Shown: positions 11,383 to 22,519 of the stretch, piece by piece
Layout of the letters: every line of letters begins with the position of its first letter
How positions within the stretch are numbered: the stretch's first letter is position 1
Source of the DNA: Proluteimonas flavola
Lineage (GTDB): Bacteria > Pseudomonadota > Gammaproteobacteria > Xanthomonadales > Xanthomonadaceae
Reading direction: 5' to 3'
Length of the DNA stretch: 54,846 nt
NCBI RefSeq assembly: GCF_021191705.1
Contig: NZ_JAIWPU010000029.1
Span: 1 to 54,846, forward strand
Notes under the pieces: model-generated
The model's database searches: none
Seen by the model: the letters and a program-made list of their open reading frames with translations, nothing else
Told to the model about the DNA's origin: nothing
Position numbers and translations under genes: made by a program

Positions 11383-12273
11383 ATGGACAGGATCCTGCTC
11401 AAACAATGCCTGTTCCACGCGAGCTGGCTGGCGCTGCCATGGATCGCGTGGCTGCTGTGGCGGCTGCGCCATCGGGGTCGACGCTGGTGGGTGCTCGTGC
11501 TGCTTGTCCCGAGCCTGACCTTCGCCTGGGCACGCTTCGTCGAGCCGCAGATGATCCGCGTGCAGGAGACGCGCCTCGCCGGCACCGGCATCGAGGCGCG
11601 CATCGCGCTGATCAGCGACCTCCATCTCGGGATCTACAAGGACCGCGCGTTCCTGGACCGGGTGGTCGATCGCCTGTCCACCCTGCAGGTCGATGCCGTC
11701 GCAATCGCCGGCGATCTCACCTACGAACCCCAGGATCGTGCGCTCGACGCCCTGTTCTCGCCGCTCGCGAGACTGGACATGCCGGTCTACGCAGTGCTGG
11801 GCAACCATGACCAGCAGGCGCCCGGCCCCGATATCGACGCAGCCTTGCGTGCGGCGTTGCGGGCGAACGGCGTGCGGGTGATCGAAAACGGGATTGCTGA
11901 AGCGGACGGCTACCGCTGGGCCGGACTCGGCGACCGCTGGGCGAACCGCGACGATCCGGGCTTCCTCGAACACGCGCCGTCGCACCTGCCCACGCTCGTG
12001 CTCGCCCACAATCCCGACAGCGCCGCCGGGCTGTCGGTGTCGCGCACTGCGCTGGTCCTGGCCGGACATACCCATGGCGGACAGATCCGCATTCCCTGGC
12101 TGTATCGCCATGCGATCCCCAGCACGCTTGGATTCGACCGGGGCGAAGCCGCGACCCCGGGCCGCGACGGCAGGCCGGTACGCGTCTTCACGACCACCGG
12201 GCTGGGTGAGGTCGGCCTGCCGTTGCGGCTGTTCAACCCGCCGACCATCGACGTGCTGGAGTTGCGCCACTGA
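11383..12273 (+). CDS. membrane-anchored metallophosphoesterase (YkuE-like)
   Basis: A 296-residue calcineurin-like phosphoesterase. Two N-terminal hydrophobic segments (about 10-28 and 36-50) anchor it. The metal-binding motifs appear in order: ISDLHLG (near 76), AGDLTYEP, LGNHDQ (near 140), LAHNPD, and AGHTHGGQI (near 227). YkuE-like members act on membrane or envelope phosphodiesters, but the substrate cannot be read here. It lies 25 bases after trxB, and its stop overlaps the next start (TGATG), so the two are translationally coupled. Confidence 0.88.
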   Translation: MDRILLKQCLFHASWLALPWIAWLLWRLRHRGRRWWVLVLLVPSLTFAWARFVEPQMIRVQETRLAGTGIEARIALISDLHLGIYKDRAFLDRVVDRLSTLQVDAVAIAGDLTYEPQDRALDALFSPLARLDMPVYAVLGNHDQQAPGPDIDAALRAALRANGVRVIENGIAEADGYRWAGLGDRWANRDDPGFLEHAPSHLPTLVLAHNPDSAAGLSVSRTALVLAGHTHGGQIRIPWLYRHAIPSTLGFDRGEAATPGRDGRPVRVFTTTGLGEVGLPLRLFNPPTIDVLELRH

Positions 12274-13409
12274 TGTCCGTTGCAGCCGACATCCGCATCC
12301 TCGACGCGCTCGCGACGCTGCCAGCCGCCCGATGGGATGCCCTGCACGACGGCAATCCCTTCGTCAGCCATGCATTTCTTGCAGGGCTGGAGCAGCACGG
12401 CTGCCTGCGCGCCGAATGGGGCTGGACGCCGCAGCATCTGACGCTCTGGGACGGCGACACGCTGATCGCCGCGGCGCCGGCCTACCGCAAGACCAACTCG
12501 CACGGCGAGTTCGTGTTCGACCACGCCTGGGCGCATGCCTATGCGCAGTACGGGCACGATTATTTCCCCAAGCTGCTGGTCGCCTCGCCCTACTCGCCGG
12601 TGACCGGCCCGCGCCTGCTGGCGCGCGATGCGGGTGCGCGGACCGCGTTGCGCGTTGCCATCGAACGCACCACCCACGATGCCGGCTGGTCGTCGGCCCA
12701 CGTCAATTTCCATACCGAGTCGGAAGCGGATGCCTTCGACGCCGACTGGCTGCCGCGCATCGACGTGCAGTACCACTGGCGCAATCCCGGCGACTGGTCG
12801 ACGTTCGACGACTACCTCGGCGCGATGGACCACAAGCACCGCAAGAACATCCGCCAGGAACGCGCCAGGGTCGCGCGCGCCGGTGTGACGTTCCGCGTGC
12901 TGCACGGCGACGAGGCCAGCGACGACGACCTCGCGACGATGTACCGCTTCTACCTGCAGACCTTCGCCGAGTACGGCAATTCGCCCGCGCTGACGCTCGA
13001 TTTCCTGCGCCATCTGGCAGCGGCGATCCCGCGCCAGCTGGTGCTGGTGCTGGCCGACCTCGGCGATGCGCCGGTCGCCGGCGCGCTGTGCCTGCGCGGC
13101 GGCGACACGCTCTACGGCCGCTACTGGGGCGCGATCGCCACCCTGCCCGGCCTGCATTTCGAGACCTGCTACTACCAGGGCATCGACTACTGCCTGCGGG
13201 TGGGCCTGCGCCACTTCGAACCCGGCGCGCAGGGCGAACACAAGCTCGCGCGCGGCTTCCTGCCGACGCTCGTCCACAGCCGCCACTGGATCGCCGATCC
13301 CGAATTCCGCCGCGCGCTACGCGACTGGTGCGCGCAGGAGGCGCAATCGATCCGCGGGTACGCCGCGACGCTCGCCGCCAGCAGTCCGTTCCGGCACGCA
13401 GCGCCATGA
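12273..13409 (+). CDS. FemAB/GNAT-like protein of the DUF482 family
   Basis: A 378-residue protein typical of DUF482 (peptidogalycan biosysnthesis/recognition-like family). Recognisable segments are NPFVSHAFLAGLEQHGC near the N-terminus, SYSPVTGPRLL-like PYSPVTGPRLLAR, SSAHVNFHTE, YHWRNPGDWSTFDDYLGAMDHKHRKNIRQER and the C-terminal YYQGIDYCLRVGLRHFEPGAQGEHKLARGF. The fold is related to tandem acetyltransferase domains. The reaction is not established. Its start overlaps the phosphoesterase stop and its stop overlaps aat, so phosphoesterase-DUF482-aat form one unit. Confidence 0.85.
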   Translation: MSVAADIRILDALATLPAARWDALHDGNPFVSHAFLAGLEQHGCLRAEWGWTPQHLTLWDGDTLIAAAPAYRKTNSHGEFVFDHAWAHAYAQYGHDYFPKLLVASPYSPVTGPRLLARDAGARTALRVAIERTTHDAGWSSAHVNFHTESEADAFDADWLPRIDVQYHWRNPGDWSTFDDYLGAMDHKHRKNIRQERARVARAGVTFRVLHGDEASDDDLATMYRFYLQTFAEYGNSPALTLDFLRHLAAAIPRQLVLVLADLGDAPVAGALCLRGGDTLYGRYWGAIATLPGLHFETCYYQGIDYCLRVGLRHFEPGAQGEHKLARGFLPTLVHSRHWIADPEFRRALRDWCAQEAQSIRGYAATLAASSPFRHAAP

Positions 13410-14149
13410 GCCTGCACCTGCCGCGCCTCGGCGTGGGGCCGGACGCGCCGTTTCCGCCGGTCGACAGCGCGCTGCGCCGCCCCGACGGTCTGCTCGCGTT
13501 CGGCGGCGACCTGTCCGTGCCGCGTCTGCGCAATGCCTACCGTCACGGCATCTTTCCGTGGTTCTCCGAGGGCCAGCCGATCCTGTGGTGGTCGCCGGAT
13601 CCGCGCACGGTGTTCGACACCGCAACGCTGCGCCCCAACCGACGCTTCGCACGCAGCTTGCGCGGCAGCGACTGGACGCTGCGCGCCGACACTGCGTTCG
13701 CCGACGTCGTGACCGCCTGCGCGCAAGCGCCGCGTCCCGGACAGGACGGCACCTGGATCACCGCCGACATGCGCGATGCCTATACGGCGCTGCACGCCGC
13801 AGGCTTCGCCCACAGCGTGGAAGTGTTCGACGGCGACGACCTGGTCGGCGGTGTCTACGGCGTGTCGATCGGCCGGATGTTCTTCGGCGAGAGCATGTTC
13901 AGCGCCCGCACCGGCACTTCGAAGGCCGCACTGTTCGGCCTCGCCCGGCAGATGCGGCGCTGGCACATGCCGCTGATCGATGCCCAGGTCGGCAATCCGC
14001 ATCTGGCGTCGCTGGGCGCGGCCAGCTGGCCGCGTGAACGGTTCATCGAATCGGTCGATGTGCTGGCCGAAGCGCCGGCACCGGTCACCGGCGCATGGAC
14101 CGGGGCGTTCGGTGAAATGCCCGCCGCCGCGCTCGGCGCGCCGGACTGA
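13406..14149 (+). CDS. aat: leucyl/phenylalanyl-tRNA-protein transferase
   Basis: Aat adds Leu or Phe to the N-terminus of proteins that begin with Lys or Arg, making them N-degron substrates for ClpS-ClpAP. The 247-residue product has the family segments [54 protein letters not shown] and [18 protein letters not shown]. The ATG overlaps the preceding stop. The genes for the recognition and degradation partners ClpS and ClpA lie about 3 kb downstream, so the pathway is clustered. Confidence 0.96.
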   Translation: MSLHLPRLGVGPDAPFPPVDSALRRPDGLLAFGGDLSVPRLRNAYRHGIFPWFSEGQPILWWSPDPRTVFDTATLRPNRRFARSLRGSDWTLRADTAFADVVTACAQAPRPGQDGTWITADMRDAYTALHAAGFAHSVEVFDGDDLVGGVYGVSIGRMFFGESMFSARTGTSKAALFGLARQMRRWHMPLIDAQVGNPHLASLGAASWPRERFIESVDVLAEAPAPVTGAWTGAFGEMPAAALGAPD

Positions 14150-14271
14150 ATTCCACCGGAGCCTGTTTTGCATCGCCCGCAGCCGCGTGCGACAATGCCC
14201 CGCTTTGTTGGCGCGAGCTCGAAATCATTCGAGCCGCGCGCCGCATCCCCAACGACGGATATTCCAGACGA

Positions 14272-14490
14272 ATGGCGAAAGACGACGTCATCGAGTTCGA
14301 AGGCGCGGTCTCCGAGACCCTCCCGAACACCATGTTCCGGGTGAAGCTCGAGAACGGCCACGAAATCATTGCGCACATCTCCGGACGCATGCGCAAGAAC
14401 TACATCCGCATCCTGACCGGCGACCGGGTCAAGGTGGAAATGACGCCCTACGACCTGACCAAGGGCCGCATCACCTACCGCATGAAGTAA
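14272..14490 (+). CDS. infA: translation initiation factor IF-1
   Basis: IF-1 occupies the ribosomal A site during initiation. The 72-residue product has the normal family length and the S1/OB fold sequence ([20 protein letters not shown], then [20 protein letters not shown]). It follows aat after 122 bases, as in many gammaproteobacteria, and ends just before a strong terminator. Confidence 0.98.
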   Translation: MAKDDVIEFEGAVSETLPNTMFRVKLENGHEIIAHISGRMRKNYIRILTGDRVKVEMTPYDLTKGRITYRMK

Positions 14491-14511
14491 TCGCGGGACA
14501 GCAGCATCTTC

Positions 14512-14545
14512 CGAAGGCGGCCATGGGCCGCCTTCGTCGTTTCCG
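14512..14545 (+). terminator. terminator after infA
   Basis: An 11-base perfect inverted repeat (CGAAGGCGGCC / GGCCGCCTTCG) with an ATG loop begins 22 bases after the infA stop. It is followed by TCGTTTCC, a weak T tract. Confidence 0.7.
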
Positions 14546-14635
14546 ACGTGCGTCGACATCCGGATCGCCAGGAATGTGGCCCGGCGGGCCCTCCTGCGCG
14601 GTAGGCTCGGTCCCCACGACCGACCGGATGCCCCG

Positions 14636-16501
14636 ATGCCCAGACTGCCCGCCATCACCGCGCTCGCCCTCGCGCTTGCGTTCGTCCTGCCCGCCCATGC
14701 GCAGACCGCGCCCGCCACTGGCGCCGCGCCGGCGGCGATGACCCAGGCGCCGCCTGCAGCCGAGACCGCGCGGCTCAATGCCTGGCTCGACCAGCAGTAC
14801 GAAACCTCGTTGCGCTTCAGTCCGATCGGGCTGACCTTTCTCGGCCGCAAGGACCTCTACGACCAGCTCGACGACGTCTCCGACGCTGCGATGGAACAGC
14901 AGCTGGCCTGGCAGCGCGCCAGCGTCGCCGAAATGGAGGGCACGTTCGATGCCGATGCGCTCGACCTCGAAGGCAGGCTGTCCTATGAGCTGTGGGCGCA
15001 GCAGGCACGCGACGCGGCCGAGCAGTTCGAGTACCGCCGCAACGGCTACGCCTTCACCCAGATGATGGGGCCGCAGGCGATGCTGCCGACGCTGCTGATC
15101 AACTTCCACAAGGTCGACAGCGAGGCCGACTACCTCGCCTACGTCGCGCGCCTGCGTGCGCTGCCGACGATGTTCGGCACCCTGCTCGAACACGCGCAGG
15201 CCAGCGCCGACGCCGGCATCCGCGCGCCGAAGTTCGCCTACACCGGCGTCATCACCCAGTCGCGCAACGTGATCACCGGCGCCCCGTTCACCGACGGCGA
15301 CGACACCGCGCTGTGGGCCGATCTGGTCAAGAAGGCCGACGCGCTGCATGAGGCCGGCACGATCGACGCCGCGCAGGCCGAAGCGCTCAAGGCGCAGGCG
15401 CGCGCGGCGCTGCTCGAATCCGTCGGCCCGGCCTATCGGCGCGTGATCGCGTGGCATGAGGGCGCCATCGACAAGGCGCTGGAAAACCCCGCGGGCGTCG
15501 GCACGACGCAGCCTGGTGGCGCGACGTATTACGCCTCGCAGCTGCGCCGCAATACCAGCACCGACCTCACGCCCGAGCAGGTGCACGACATCGGCCTGCA
15601 GGACGTGGCGCGCATCCACCGGGATCTGGAGACGATCAAGGACGAGGTCGGCTTCGACGGCGATCTGAAGGCGTTCTTCCGCTTCATCGCCACCGATCCG
15701 CAGTTCAAGTTCCCGGATACGGATGCCGGACGCCAGGCCTATCTCGACGAGTCCACGCGCCTGCTCGACAACATCAAGCAGCAACTGCCGCAGTTCTACG
15801 GCCTGCTGCCGAAGGCCGATCTGGTCGTGCGCCGCGTCGAATCGTTCCGCGAAGAACCCGGCGCCGCGCAGCACTATTTCCCGAGCAGTCCCGACGGGAC
15901 CCGGCCCGGCATCTACTACGCGCACCTGTCCGACATGAACGCGATGCCGAAGCCGGAACTGGAAGTCATCGCATACCACGAGGGCCTGCCCGGCCATCAC
16001 ATGCAGATCGCGATCGCGCAGGAGCTCACCGGCCTGCCGCAGTTCCGTACCCAGTACCAGACCACCGCGTATTCGGAAGGCTGGGGCCTGTACTCGGAAT
16101 GGCAGGCCAGGGAAATCCCGGGCACCTACGCCGATCCCTACTCGCGCTACGGCCAGCTGAGCTCCGAGCTGTGGCGCGCGATCCGGCTGGTCGTCGACAC
16201 CGGCATGCATGCCAAGGGCTGGACCGAGCAGCAGGCGGTCGATTACTTCGACGCCAACAGCGGGTTTCCGGCGGCCACGGTCCGCTCGGAAGTGCAGCGC
16301 TATCTGTCCTGGCCCGGCCAGGCGACGGCCTACAAGATCGGCATGATCCGCATCCAGGAACTGCGCCGCAACGCCGAGGAACGACTCGGCGACCGCTTCG
16401 ACGTGCGCGGTTTCCACGATGCCGTGCTCGGCGGCGGCGCGCTGCCGCTGGACCTGCTCGAGCGTCGCGTCGATGCGTGGGTGGAGGCATCGGCGCGCTG
16501 A
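14636..16501 (+). CDS. secreted DUF885 family metallopeptidase-like protein
   Basis: A 621-residue product with a signal peptide (ITALALALAFVLPAHA) followed by an Ala/Pro spacer and the DUF885 domain. The putative zinc site is HEGLPGHHMQ near residue 447 (VIAYHEGLPGHH), an HExxH-like motif with an extra His. GWGLYSEW and the C-terminal QATAYKIGMIRIQELR are also typical. DUF885 proteins are M3-like peptidases of unclear substrate, probably periplasmic here. The ATG at 14636 starts the signal peptide. It stands alone between the infA terminator and the clpA terminator. Confidence 0.88.
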   Translation: MPRLPAITALALALAFVLPAHAQTAPATGAAPAAMTQAPPAAETARLNAWLDQQYETSLRFSPIGLTFLGRKDLYDQLDDVSDAAMEQQLAWQRASVAEMEGTFDADALDLEGRLSYELWAQQARDAAEQFEYRRNGYAFTQMMGPQAMLPTLLINFHKVDSEADYLAYVARLRALPTMFGTLLEHAQASADAGIRAPKFAYTGVITQSRNVITGAPFTDGDDTALWADLVKKADALHEAGTIDAAQAEALKAQARAALLESVGPAYRRVIAWHEGAIDKALENPAGVGTTQPGGATYYASQLRRNTSTDLTPEQVHDIGLQDVARIHRDLETIKDEVGFDGDLKAFFRFIATDPQFKFPDTDAGRQAYLDESTRLLDNIKQQLPQFYGLLPKADLVVRRVESFREEPGAAQHYFPSSPDGTRPGIYYAHLSDMNAMPKPELEVIAYHEGLPGHHMQIAIAQELTGLPQFRTQYQTTAYSEGWGLYSEWQAREIPGTYADPYSRYGQLSSELWRAIRLVVDTGMHAKGWTEQQAVDYFDANSGFPAATVRSEVQRYLSWPGQATAYKIGMIRIQELRRNAEERLGDRFDVRGFHDAVLGGGALPLDLLERRVDAWVEASAR

Positions 16502-16510
16502 CAAAGAACC

Positions 16511-16602
16511 CTGTGGGAGCGCGCTTGCGCGCGATGGGGCCGTCCCGCAAAGCCCCATCGCGGCCAAGAGCCTGCCCCGCGAAGGCGGGGCCGCTCCCAC
16601 AG
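16511..16602. repeat. GTGGGAGCGCGC-type repeat, copy 1
   Basis: CTGTGGGAGCGCGCTTGCGC at the left is answered by CCGCTCCCACAG at the right, an inverted pair with a further GC-rich hairpin inside. The same ends recur at 45579-45647 and 54773-54842, and partly around 34405-34575. Confidence 0.8.
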
Positions 16603-16615
16603 ATGCGAAAGAAGA

Positions 16616-16778
16616 CCTGATCAGTATCGTGTCTCGGCTGAGGACTTTCAGATCGTCATTCCCGCGAAAGCGGGAATCCAGCGTCTTGCTTTTCAATGCC
16701 TTGAAGTCGCTGGATCCCCGCTTTCGCGGGGATGACGATGGAAAACTGACGCCCAACTGAGACACGACACTCATCAGG
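16616..16778. repeat. 163-bp MITE-like palindromic element
   Basis: Imperfect inverted arms of about 65 bases run inward from CCTGATCAGTATCGTGTCTC on the left and CCTGATGAGTGTCGTGTCTC on the right (read on the minus strand). Each arm continues into CGTCATTCCCGCGAAAGCG and a GGATCCAGCG-like end. About 25 bases separate the arms. No open frame is present. Together with the preceding repeat it fills most of the 330 bases between the DUF885 gene and clpA. Confidence 0.75.
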
Positions 16779-16812
16779 AACGAAGAAGGCGCCCGGGGGC
16801 GCCTTCTTCGTT
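16779..16812. terminator. bidirectional terminator between DUF885 gene and clpA
   Basis: A 15-base perfect inverted repeat (AACGAAGAAGGCGCC / GGCGCCTTCTTCGTT) with a four-base loop, ending in a T-rich arm on either strand. It lies 20 bases after the clpA stop and also faces the plus-strand gene. Confidence 0.75.
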
Positions 16813-16831
16813 GCAGGTGTCGATGCGCCGG

Positions 16832-19117
<2,286 letters not shown>

Positions 19118-19196
19118 GGGGCGGTCGCCTCCGGCTTCACTGACACCCTAGATGGGGCCCGATTGCGGCAAACAAACCCTGCCCCCCGTGGGCTTA

Positions 19197-19517
19197 TTAG
19201 GCCTTTTCCATCGTGCAGAGCAAGGGATGCAGATTGAGCCGTGCGTATTCGTTCACCTGCGCGACCTTCGACTCCGCGACCTCGCGGCTGTAGATGCCGC
19301 ATACGCCCCGGCCGCGCGTGTGCACGTGGAGCATCACCTGGGTCGCGCGCTCGAGATCCAGCGCGAAGAACCGCACCAGGATCTCCACCACGAAATCCAT
19401 CGGCGTGTAGTCGTCGTTGAGCAGCAGCACCGAGTACAGCGGCGGCGGCGCGACTTCGGGGCGGCCGGGCGCCACCGCGGTGCCGTGGTCGTGATCGTGT
19501 TCATGTCTGCGACTCAT
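19197..19517 (-). CDS. clpS: ATP-dependent Clp protease adaptor ClpS
   Basis: ClpS binds N-degrons and hands them to ClpA. The 106-residue product has a His-rich disordered N-terminus ([11 protein letters not shown]) and the core [20 protein letters not shown] followed by [19 protein letters not shown]. The Asn-Asp-Asp and His residues of the N-degron pocket are present. It is the first gene of the clpS-clpA pair. Aat, which generates such N-degrons, is encoded nearby. Confidence 0.97.
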   Translation of the reverse strand: MSRRHEHDHDHGTAVAPGRPEVAPPPLYSVLLLNDDYTPMDFVVEILVRFFALDLERATQVMLHVHTRGRGVCGIYSREVAESKVAQVNEYARLNLHPLLCTMEKA

Positions 19518-19602
19518 CCGCCGATTATACCGCCGCGCCGTGGATGGACGCCCCGGACCCCGGTCGTCAGAATGACCGGCACTGCCCCGACCCGGTGCCT
19601 CG

Positions 19603-20142
19603 ATGCATCACCGCCGCCGCTCGTTCCGCGCATCGCGCCTGTTGCCGTTCGCCTGCCTGCTCGCCCTGTCGCCGTTCGCGGCGGCCCAGGCAGGCGTGGC
19701 CGACCGGCAGCCGCCCGAGGCCGACATCGTCGCCAGTGCCGAAGACACGTTCGCGCAGCGGCTCGACGCCCAGGGCGTGCGCTACGAGCGCGATGCGGAC
19801 GGCGATTACCGGGTCGTCTTCGCCTGGCAGCAGGAGCACCGCAGCCAGCTGGCGTTCGTCGCCGGCAGCGCCCACGTGCTCGGCGACAGCGCGATCCGCG
19901 AAGTGTTCTCGCCCGCCGCGCCGGTGCCCGAAGGCGGCTTCAGCGCCGAGCAGGCCGACATGCTGTTGCGCGACAGCCAGCGCAACATCCTCGGCGGCTG
20001 GGAAATCGCCGGCGACACACTGTTCTATGTAATCAAGCTGTACGACGATGCCGACGGTGCGCGGTTCGAGCAGGCGCTCGAAATCGCCGCGCAGCTGGCC
20101 GACGACATGGAACTGCAGCTCACTGGCGAGGACGCGCTCTGA
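19603..20142 (+). CDS. secreted protein of unknown function (possibly YbjN-like fold)
   Basis: A 179-residue product with a signal peptide ([19 protein letters not shown]) and no transmembrane segment after it. The mature part alternates short beta-like and helical stretches ([60 protein letters not shown]). This resembles the YbjN/secretion-chaperone layout, but that is a guess by pattern and not a family match I can confirm. Its stop overlaps the NUDIX gene start (TGATG), so it is the first gene of a four-gene unit with the hydrolase, mnmA and hflD. Confidence 0.75.
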   Translation: MHHRRRSFRASRLLPFACLLALSPFAAAQAGVADRQPPEADIVASAEDTFAQRLDAQGVRYERDADGDYRVVFAWQQEHRSQLAFVAGSAHVLGDSAIREVFSPAAPVPEGGFSAEQADMLLRDSQRNILGGWEIAGDTLFYVIKLYDDADGARFEQALEIAAQLADDMELQLTGEDAL

Positions 20143-20624
20143 TGGCGGTGTCCGCCGATCCGCGCTTCTGGCAGCCGGACGTCACCGTCGCGACCGTGGT
20201 CATCGACGGTGGCCGCGTGCTCTGCATCGAGGAGCGCGTCGACGGGCGGCTGGTGATCAACCAGCCGGCCGGCCATCTGGAACCGGACGAATCGCTGCTG
20301 CATGCGGCCGTGCGCGAGACGCTCGAGGAATCGGGGTGGACAGTCGAGCTGACCGGGTTCATCGGCAGCTATCTGTGGAAGTCCGCGCCGCGTCCCGGCG
20401 AGGCCGATGGCCGGCATTTCCTGCGCTTCGCCTTCGCCGCGCGCCCGCTGGCGCACGACCCGGCGCGCGCGCTCGACGACGGCATCGAGAAGGCCACGTG
20501 GTTCACCCCGGCCGGACTGCAGGCCGAAGCGGCGCGGCATCGCAGCCCGCTGGTCTGGCAGGTCGTCGCCGATTGCCTCGCCGGCCAGCGTTTCCCGTTG
20601 TCGGCCGTGCGCCAGATCCCGTGA
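20142..20624 (+). CDS. NUDIX hydrolase (NudJ-like)
   Basis: A 160-residue NUDIX protein. The NUDIX box is intact as [20 protein letters not shown] followed by SG (G-x5-E-x7-REUxEExGU), which binds the catalytic metals. It begins [19 protein letters not shown] and includes NQPAGHLE, as in NudJ (thiamine and nucleotide pyrophosphatase), which is also next to mnmA and hflD in E. coli. The symbol nudJ is likely but the substrate cannot be told from sequence. The start overlaps the preceding stop and the stop overlaps mnmA. Confidence 0.9.
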   Translation: MAVSADPRFWQPDVTVATVVIDGGRVLCIEERVDGRLVINQPAGHLEPDESLLHAAVRETLEESGWTVELTGFIGSYLWKSAPRPGEADGRHFLRFAFAARPLAHDPARALDDGIEKATWFTPAGLQAEAARHRSPLVWQVVADCLAGQRFPLSAVRQIP

Positions 20625-21742
20625 GCGCGCCGGAGGTCATCGTCGGCATGTCCGGCGGCGTGGATTCCTCGGTCGCCGCGCTGCTGCTGCGCGACGCGGG
20701 CACGCCGCTGGCCGGACTGTTCATGCAGAACTGGGCCGACGACGGCAGCGGCGACTGCCGGGCAGAAGATGACCGTCGCGATGCGGTCGCCGTCTCCGGC
20801 CGCCTCGGCCTGCCGATCCATTTCCGCGATTTCTCCGGCGAATACTGGGCCGGCGTGTTCGAGCACTTCATCGCCGAATACGCGGCTGGCCGCACGCCCA
20901 ATCCCGACGTGCTGTGCAACCGCGAGATCAAGTTCAAGCACTTCCTCGACGCGGCGCGCGACCTGGGCGCTTTGAAGATCGCGACCGGGCACTACGCCCG
21001 CGTCGACTTCGAAGGCGGCCGCTGGCGCCTGCTGCGCGCGTGTGACCGCAACAAGGACCAGAGCTACTTCCTGCACCAGCTCGGCCAGGCGCAGCTCGCC
21101 GCGACCCTGTTCCCGCTCGGCGAGCTGCCCAAGACCGATGTCCGCGCCCTCGCCCGCGCGGCCGGCCTGCCGACCGCGGAGAAGAAGGATTCGACCGGCA
21201 TCTGTTTCATCGGCGAACGCGACTTCCGCAGCTTCCTGGGCCAGTATCTGCCCGCGCGCCAGGGCGAGATGCGCACGCCCGACGGACATCGCGTCGGCAT
21301 GCATCCCGGCGTCTTCTATTTCACCCTCGGTCAGCGCGAAGGCCTGCAGATCGGTGGCGTGCGCGGCTTCGACGCCGCGCCCTGGTATGTGGTGGGCAAG
21401 GATGTGGGCGACAATGTGCTCTTCGTCGCCCAGGGCGCCGACACGCGCTACCTGCTGTCGTCGCATCTGACCAGCGAACCCGCACACTGGATCGCCGGCG
21501 ACCCGCCGGCGCAGCGCTTCCGCTGCAGCGCCCAGACCCGTTACCGGCAACACGAGGAATCCTGCGACGTGACCATCGACGCGAACACCGGCCAGCTCGA
21601 CGTGCGGTTCGACCGCCCCCAGCGTGCGGTCACGCCCGGACAGTCGGTTGTGCTCTACGACGGCGACGTCTGCCTCGGCGGCGCGATCATCGCGCGCACC
21701 GACGCCCCTTTGGAAACGCGCGCACGCGGGGTGGCGGCATGA
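20621..21742 (+). CDS. mnmA: tRNA-specific 2-thiouridylase MnmA
   Basis: MnmA puts sulfur on U34 of tRNA(Lys), tRNA(Glu) and tRNA(Gln). The 373-residue product starts at a GTG overlapping the NUDIX stop. It has the PP-loop [12 protein letters not shown], the first catalytic Cys in [12 protein letters not shown] (near 98) and the second in [13 protein letters not shown] (near 194). The C-terminal beta-barrel ends in [18 protein letters not shown]. Its stop overlaps the hflD start, matching the conserved mnmA-hflD order. Confidence 0.97.
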   Translation: MSAPEVIVGMSGGVDSSVAALLLRDAGTPLAGLFMQNWADDGSGDCRAEDDRRDAVAVSGRLGLPIHFRDFSGEYWAGVFEHFIAEYAAGRTPNPDVLCNREIKFKHFLDAARDLGALKIATGHYARVDFEGGRWRLLRACDRNKDQSYFLHQLGQAQLAATLFPLGELPKTDVRALARAAGLPTAEKKDSTGICFIGERDFRSFLGQYLPARQGEMRTPDGHRVGMHPGVFYFTLGQREGLQIGGVRGFDAAPWYVVGKDVGDNVLFVAQGADTRYLLSSHLTSEPAHWIAGDPPAQRFRCSAQTRYRQHEESCDVTIDANTGQLDVRFDRPQRAVTPGQSVVLYDGDVCLGGAIIARTDAPLETRARGVAA

Positions 21743-22326
21743 TGGAGCAGCGTGTGCTCGCCCTGGCCGGCATGGCGCAGGCGCTCAAGCAGGTCCGCCG
21801 CATCGCCGAAACCGGCCAGGCCGACGCCGCGGTGCTGTCGACCGCGCTCGACAGCGTGTTCCGCATCGACGCCGCCTCGCCCGCCGAGGTCTACGGCGGC
21901 CGCGATGCGGTCGTGCCCGGCCTGATGCTGCTGCGCGACTATTTCGGCAACCAGGGCAGCGACCCGCTGCTGCCCAAGCTGGGCCTGGCGGTCGTGCAGT
22001 TGGAGCGTCGCTTCATCCAGGACAGCGCCGTCAGCGGCGAAGTCCATCACGGCATCCTCGAGATCAAGCCCAGGGCCGAAGAGCTGGGGCACACCCATCC
22101 CGAAGTGCTGGCCGCGCTCGGCGCGCTGTATGCCGACACCGTCAGCCACCTGCGCCCGAAGGTGATGGTCCAGGGCAATCCGCACTATCTCGGCCAGGCG
22201 AACGTCGTCGCCGAGATCCGCGCGGTGCTGCTGGCCTCGTTGCGTTCGGCGGTGTTGTGGCGGCAGATGGGCGGCAGCCTGTGGGATTTCCTGCTGCGTC
22301 GGCAGCAGATGCTCAAGGCGATCTGA
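21739..22326 (+). CDS. hflD: high frequency lysogenization protein HflD homolog
   Basis: HflD is a small inner-membrane-associated helical protein named for its effect on phage lambda CII. Its cellular role is poorly known, and it is almost always next to mnmA. The 195-residue product has [36 protein letters not shown] and the C-terminal [20 protein letters not shown] typical of the family. The ATG at 21739 overlaps the mnmA stop; the next codon is also ATG. Confidence 0.94.
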   Translation: MMEQRVLALAGMAQALKQVRRIAETGQADAAVLSTALDSVFRIDAASPAEVYGGRDAVVPGLMLLRDYFGNQGSDPLLPKLGLAVVQLERRFIQDSAVSGEVHHGILEIKPRAEELGHTHPEVLAALGALYADTVSHLRPKVMVQGNPHYLGQANVVAEIRAVLLASLRSAVLWRQMGGSLWDFLLRRQQMLKAI

Positions 22327-22404
22327 CGCGACACGGCTTGCACGGCGACAGGCAGCGCCTTCCCCCGCTGGCGGGAGGACTGGAAGCAAGGCCCCAGGAC
22401 GCAG

Positions 22405-22429
22405 AACCCGGCGCAAGGCCGGGTTTTTC
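22405..22429 (+). terminator. terminator after hflD
   Basis: AACCCGGC and its complement GCCGGGTT with loop GCAAG form an eight-pair stem, followed by TTTC. It lies 78 bases after the hflD stop, after a decayed GC-rich hairpin. Confidence 0.75.
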
Positions 22430-22461
22430 GTGTCCACCAGCCGCTGCCGTCGAGCGGACGC

Positions 22462-22488
22462 TAAAGCCTCGCGGCAGGGTGCCGATAC
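22462..22488 (+). promoter_or_regulatory. sigma-28 (FliA)-type promoter for the receptor-like gene at 22520
   Basis: TAAA (22462-22465), 15 bases, GCCGATAC (22481-22488). It is the closest match to consensus in the window together with the flgM site. The predicted leader is about 25 bases, and GAGAG lies near the start codon. Confidence 0.78.
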
Positions 22489-22519
22489 CGGGAACGTGAG
22501 TAGTCCCCTGAGAGCGCCC

